From CAYYYP01 sp964475985 (GTDB lineage: Bacteria; Bdellovibrionota; UBA1018; CAYHWW01): a stretch of DNA of 35,129 nucleotides. Positions within the stretch are counted from its first letter, which is position 1; the number at the start of each line of letters is the position of its first letter. Positions 32,630 through 35,129 of the stretch are shown piece by piece. Made by a program: the position numbers and the translations under genes. The stretch is taken from NCBI GenBank assembly GCA_964475985.1, contig CAYYYP010000037.1:1-35129 (forward strand), given 5' to 3'. A model generated the notes under the pieces. That model did not search any database. It saw only the letters and a list, made by a program, of their open reading frames with translations, and was not told the DNA's origin.

Positions 32630-32665
32630 AAAGGCGCGGCCACCGGAATAGGCGGCCGCGCCTTT
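32630..32665. terminator. Bidirectional intrinsic terminator
   Basis: AAAGGCGCGGCC (32630-32641) and GGCCGCGCCTTT (32654-32665) form a perfect 12-bp stem with a 12-base loop. T-runs lie beyond both ends (TTTT at 32624-32627 on the minus-strand exit, AAATTATTTT at the plus-strand exit). It sits between two convergent genes, nrdJ and the DUF1579 gene, and should stop both. Confidence 0.88.
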
Positions 32666-32668
32666 AAA

Positions 32669-33286
32669 TTATTTTCGTTTGTATGTGATTTCCATCATTT
32701 TGAATTCTTTGCCATCTTTGTCGGGGGTCCACATGGTGTAAACCATGTTGTTCTTGTCGGTGATTTTCCATTCTGAACGGAATGTCATCACTTTGTCCTT
32801 CGCCATGGGGCAGGAAAAACTGCCGCTGTCTTTAAGAGTCTGCGTTGCATCATCAAAGGTCCCCGTTCCACGCATCATTCCCGTGCTCATGCTGTCGAGC
32901 CAAAGCGAATCGTAGGATTCTTTGACAGTGTCGTACCCCATGATTCCCATGCCATCAAACGGCATGCCCATGGCTTTACCTTTGGTATCGTGCTGAAGAA
33001 ACCGGCCACCCATGATGGTTTTCATGGTGCTCGTTCCGGTGGATTCTTCGGGCTTTGCTTCCGCGGATTCCCACATTCTGGAAGTGTATTTCCATTTACC
33101 AACCATGGAGGCAAAAATCTTATGCCCCTTGCCCGGGGTGGAATATTTTTTCCACGTCTCCATCATCTCTTGTTTTTTGGCGGCGTCATCGGTCGAAGGT
33201 TCATTTGCGAAAAGCGGACGGGCCAGGGGGCCGGTCAATAAAACGGACATGCATGCGAACGTAAATAGTTTCATCATCTTGGTCAT
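32669..33286 (-). CDS. Exported DUF1579 protein
   Basis: The 205-residue product starts at ATG 33286, nine bases after AAGGAG; it carries a signal peptide ending PLFA-NEP. The mature domain is DUF1579: MVGKWKYTSRMWESAEAKPE, then MKTIMGGRFLQHDTKGKAMG, FDGMGIMGYDTVKESYDSLW and FRSEWKITDKNNMVYTMWTP. The beta-barrel family has no established biochemical role. Met is strikingly frequent in the mature protein (about 25), which is unusual for a periplasmic protein and might reflect metal or oxidant handling. Ends at the shared terminator. Confidence 0.88.
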   Translation of the reverse strand: MTKMMKLFTFACMSVLLTGPLARPLFANEPSTDDAAKKQEMMETWKKYSTPGKGHKIFASMVGKWKYTSRMWESAEAKPEESTGTSTMKTIMGGRFLQHDTKGKAMGMPFDGMGIMGYDTVKESYDSLWLDSMSTGMMRGTGTFDDATQTLKDSGSFSCPMAKDKVMTFRSEWKITDKNNMVYTMWTPDKDGKEFKMMEITYKRK

Positions 33287-33401
33287 TGCCAGGTTCTCCT
33301 TCTGAATTTGTAGATGAGTGAAGATTAACCACGGTATCGGGGCTCGGCAAGCCGAGTCTACCATCGATGATATTTATTTATGTATCGTTCGTATTTATAA
33401 A

Positions 33402-34493
33402 TTACTTTTGAACCTCAACGATGATTTTCCCAAACGTGGCTTTGTTCTCAATAAGTTCATGGGCGCGCCGCAGCTCCGTGAGGGGCAGTCGTGCGTGAAT
33501 GATGCCCCGCATTTTTTTATCCTGAAATTGCTTTACTACCGTTTGAAATACTTTTCGGCTCCCGTAGGTGCTCCCCAGCAGCGCCAAGCTTTTGAAAAAT
33601 ACATGTTTCCAATCAATCGTTACGTCGGAACCCGTGGTTGCTCCGCAGCTCACCAAACGCCCTCCCTTACTTAAGCTTTTAATGCTTTCCATGATGGTGA
33701 GTTGGCCTAAGTGGTCCACTACGACATCGACGCCCCGCTTTGCGGTGAGGTTTTTTATTTCCCTGGAAAAGGGCGTAGCGACTCCACCCTCATTTTTACA
33801 ATGTATGGCATCTATGGCACCGAAGGTGGTCTCCGCTTTAAGTAGTTTTTCCTTAGAAGTCGAAGTCACAATAACTTTGCAGTCAAAAACCTTGGCGATT
33901 TGAATTGCGGCTACGCTTACGCCGCTGCCTACGGCGTGGACCAGAACTGTTTCGCCCTTTTGTAAATTAGCTTTATTGACAAGCATTTCCCAAGCGGTAA
34001 CAAAATTGATGGGGATGCAGGCCGCATCTTCGCTGGAAATGAAATCAGGACCATCATTTGGCAACACAAACACGTTTTGCGCATTCACCCAGAGATACTC
34101 CTGACACCCACCATCGGCGGTTTCGCCAAGCAGGCCCCAACGTACGCATAGATCGTCTCGATCTTTCTGGCAGGCGGAACAAACCCCGCAACTTAAACCT
34201 GGATTCACCAGCACCCGGCTCCCAAGCTTAAGCGTAGAAGTCGGTGGGACTTGCCGCAGAATCCCCACAATATCGCTGCCAGGCACTAGCGGCAGAGGGA
34301 ATTTATGGCCCGGAACTCCACGCCTCACCCAAGTATCCAAGTGATTTATGCCACAATGCGTGATTTCAATAAGACAAGGGTCCGTTAAGTTTTTTGCGCT
34401 CTCCGGAAAGGAAGCTGAACGTTCCTCAAAAAGAATTTTTTCAAAACCGCCGTGCTCACGAATGACGGCCGCACGAAATTTATTTTGGGGCAT
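33402..34493 (-). CDS. Zinc-type MDR alcohol dehydrogenase
   Basis: The 363-residue enzyme belongs to the medium-chain dehydrogenases. The catalytic zinc ligand Cys47 is in HCGINHLDTW, and the structural zinc ligands Cys102, 105, 108 and 116 keep the C-x2-C-x2-C-x7-C spacing. The classical GHE is replaced by GSD at 72-74, common in quinone-oxidoreductase-like members. The Rossmann motif is VLVHAVGSGVSVAAIQIAK. The substrate is unknown. GGAG stands 7 bases before the ATG at 34493. It is divergent from the glycosyltransferase gene, 46 bases away. Confidence 0.9.
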   Translation of the reverse strand: MPQNKFRAAVIREHGGFEKILFEERSASFPESAKNLTDPCLIEITHCGINHLDTWVRRGVPGHKFPLPLVPGSDIVGILRQVPPTSTLKLGSRVLVNPGLSCGVCSACQKDRDDLCVRWGLLGETADGGCQEYLWVNAQNVFVLPNDGPDFISSEDAACIPINFVTAWEMLVNKANLQKGETVLVHAVGSGVSVAAIQIAKVFDCKVIVTSTSKEKLLKAETTFGAIDAIHCKNEGGVATPFSREIKNLTAKRGVDVVVDHLGQLTIMESIKSLSKGGRLVSCGATTGSDVTIDWKHVFFKSLALLGSTYGSRKVFQTVVKQFQDKKMRGIIHARLPLTELRRAHELIENKATFGKIIVEVQK

Positions 34494-34539
34494 CTTTTCA
34501 CTCCTTGTCAGGGGTTCATCTTAGGGGCATTTTTTCAAC

Positions 34540-35129
34540 ATGTCCCGCAACAAAGCTTCATCGACCCAAGGTTTGCATCGCATTGCTGTCTTCTGCTTGG
34601 CCTTTGCCGTCTTCCTTACCAACCTACCCTACCGACATGTGCCCACCATTGATGGTGCCGTGCGCGCCACCCTCGCCCGCAACATATTAACAAGTGGCCA
34701 ATGGTTCCCCTTCACTTTTCACGGTAGCCTTTTTGTGGATCACCCTCCGCTCTTCGTCTGGCTTACCGCCCTCTCCATGAAATTTTTTGGCGTGTCTGAC
34801 TTTTCGGCCTTGCTTCCCATGCACCTCTGCTCTTTTCTCGTACTTATTGTCCTGTACCTCATCGCGCGAGAACTGGGCGCCAGCCGGGGATTAGGTTTGC
34901 TTGCAATGCTGATTCTCGTAACCACCCGGGATTTTGTTCTGAGTTCCGTGAGGGGTTACATTGAACCCCTGCTTGAGCTCTGGATTTACCTTGGTCTTTA
35001 CTTTGCCGTTCGCATTTTGAAATTTATCTCGCGCAAATCAGAGGGGCTGCGATTAGGACTTAGGAAGTCTGAACTTCCGCAGTATCTTTTGGCCATGGCT
35101 TGCGCACTCTGTGTGGCACTAGCTTGGTT
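34540..35129 (+). CDS. PMT/ArnT-type glycosyltransferase, 3' end beyond window
   Basis: The first 196 residues are visible. The frame starts at ATG 34540 after an in-frame TAG and an AGGGG site 13 bases upstream, and runs off the end. The N-terminal transmembrane helix (GLHRIAVFCLAFAVFLTNLP) is followed by the family's periplasmic loop: IDGAVRATLARNILTSGQW then FVDHPPLFVWLTALSMKFFG, then further membrane helices. The Asp of IDG fits the GT39/PMT_2 catalytic Asp that begins this loop, and DHPPL corresponds to the usual KPPL. These enzymes move sugars from polyprenyl carriers to lipids or proteins at the membrane. The acceptor cannot be read. Confidence 0.85.
   Translation, partial: MSRNKASSTQGLHRIAVFCLAFAVFLTNLPYRHVPTIDGAVRATLARNILTSGQWFPFTFHGSLFVDHPPLFVWLTALSMKFFGVSDFSALLPMHLCSFLVLIVLYLIARELGASRGLGLLAMLILVTTRDFVLSSVRGYIEPLLELWIYLGLYFAVRILKFISRKSEGLRLGLRKSELPQYLLAMACALCVALAW

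Overview
The window (about 35 kb, mid-GC) looks like the chromosome of a Gram-negative bacterium. I infer this from the many Sec signal peptides on large orphan proteins, the class II (B12) ribonucleotide reductase, the M1 aminopeptidase with HEAT-like repeats and the mix of housekeeping families. The style would fit a Bdellovibrionota or other former deltaproteobacterial lineage, but no rRNA or marker gene is present to prove it. There is no prophage, CRISPR array, tRNA or rRNA. The only clear mobile-type module is a BrnT/BrnA toxin-antitoxin pair.

Left part (1-8.9 kb) is the accessory-looking region. It opens with a 554-base non-coding stretch holding a 109-bp block bounded by perfect 11-bp inverted repeats and a separate 10-bp palindrome. 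Next comes an unusual 540-residue protein that has sigma-70-like regions 2 and 4 but also an N-terminal export signal. Then follow an ArsR-type repressor with its AHSA1/SRPBCC partner behind a palindromic operator, a secreted HEAT-like protein, and two paralogous membrane/secreted proteins. One paralog has lost its signal peptide through a large deletion, and the pair flanks brnTA. A secreted orphan closes the region.

Middle part (8.9-25 kb) holds a DUF6929-like protein, a receiver-HPt protein, a tiny exported Cys/His/Lys-rich protein, a YciA-type thioesterase, a GMP reductase/IMP dehydrogenase-family enzyme, two secreted orphans, peptide deformylase, DusB and Xaa-Pro aminopeptidase. The aminopeptidase gene is divergent from a HAD phosphatase gene, and their start codons overlap in one CATG. 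An M1 aminopeptidase translationally coupled to a FecR-domain protein and a 635-residue secreted orphan follow.

Right part (25-35 kb) begins with a probable minus-strand operon: degenerate metallophosphoesterase, aldehyde dehydrogenase, hotdog thioesterase, MutY. It continues with a DUF2090 aldolase-like protein, B12-dependent ribonucleotide reductase ending in a strong bidirectional terminator, a DUF1579 exported protein, a zinc alcohol dehydrogenase, and the first 590 bases of a PMT/ArnT-type glycosyltransferase that runs off the window.

The main candidate for something new is the exported sigma-factor-like protein (555-2177), with a possible trace of a paralog at the window edge. Secondary candidates are the metallophosphoesterase that has lost its metal ligands, the duplicated pair around brnTA, and the overlapping divergent start codons.
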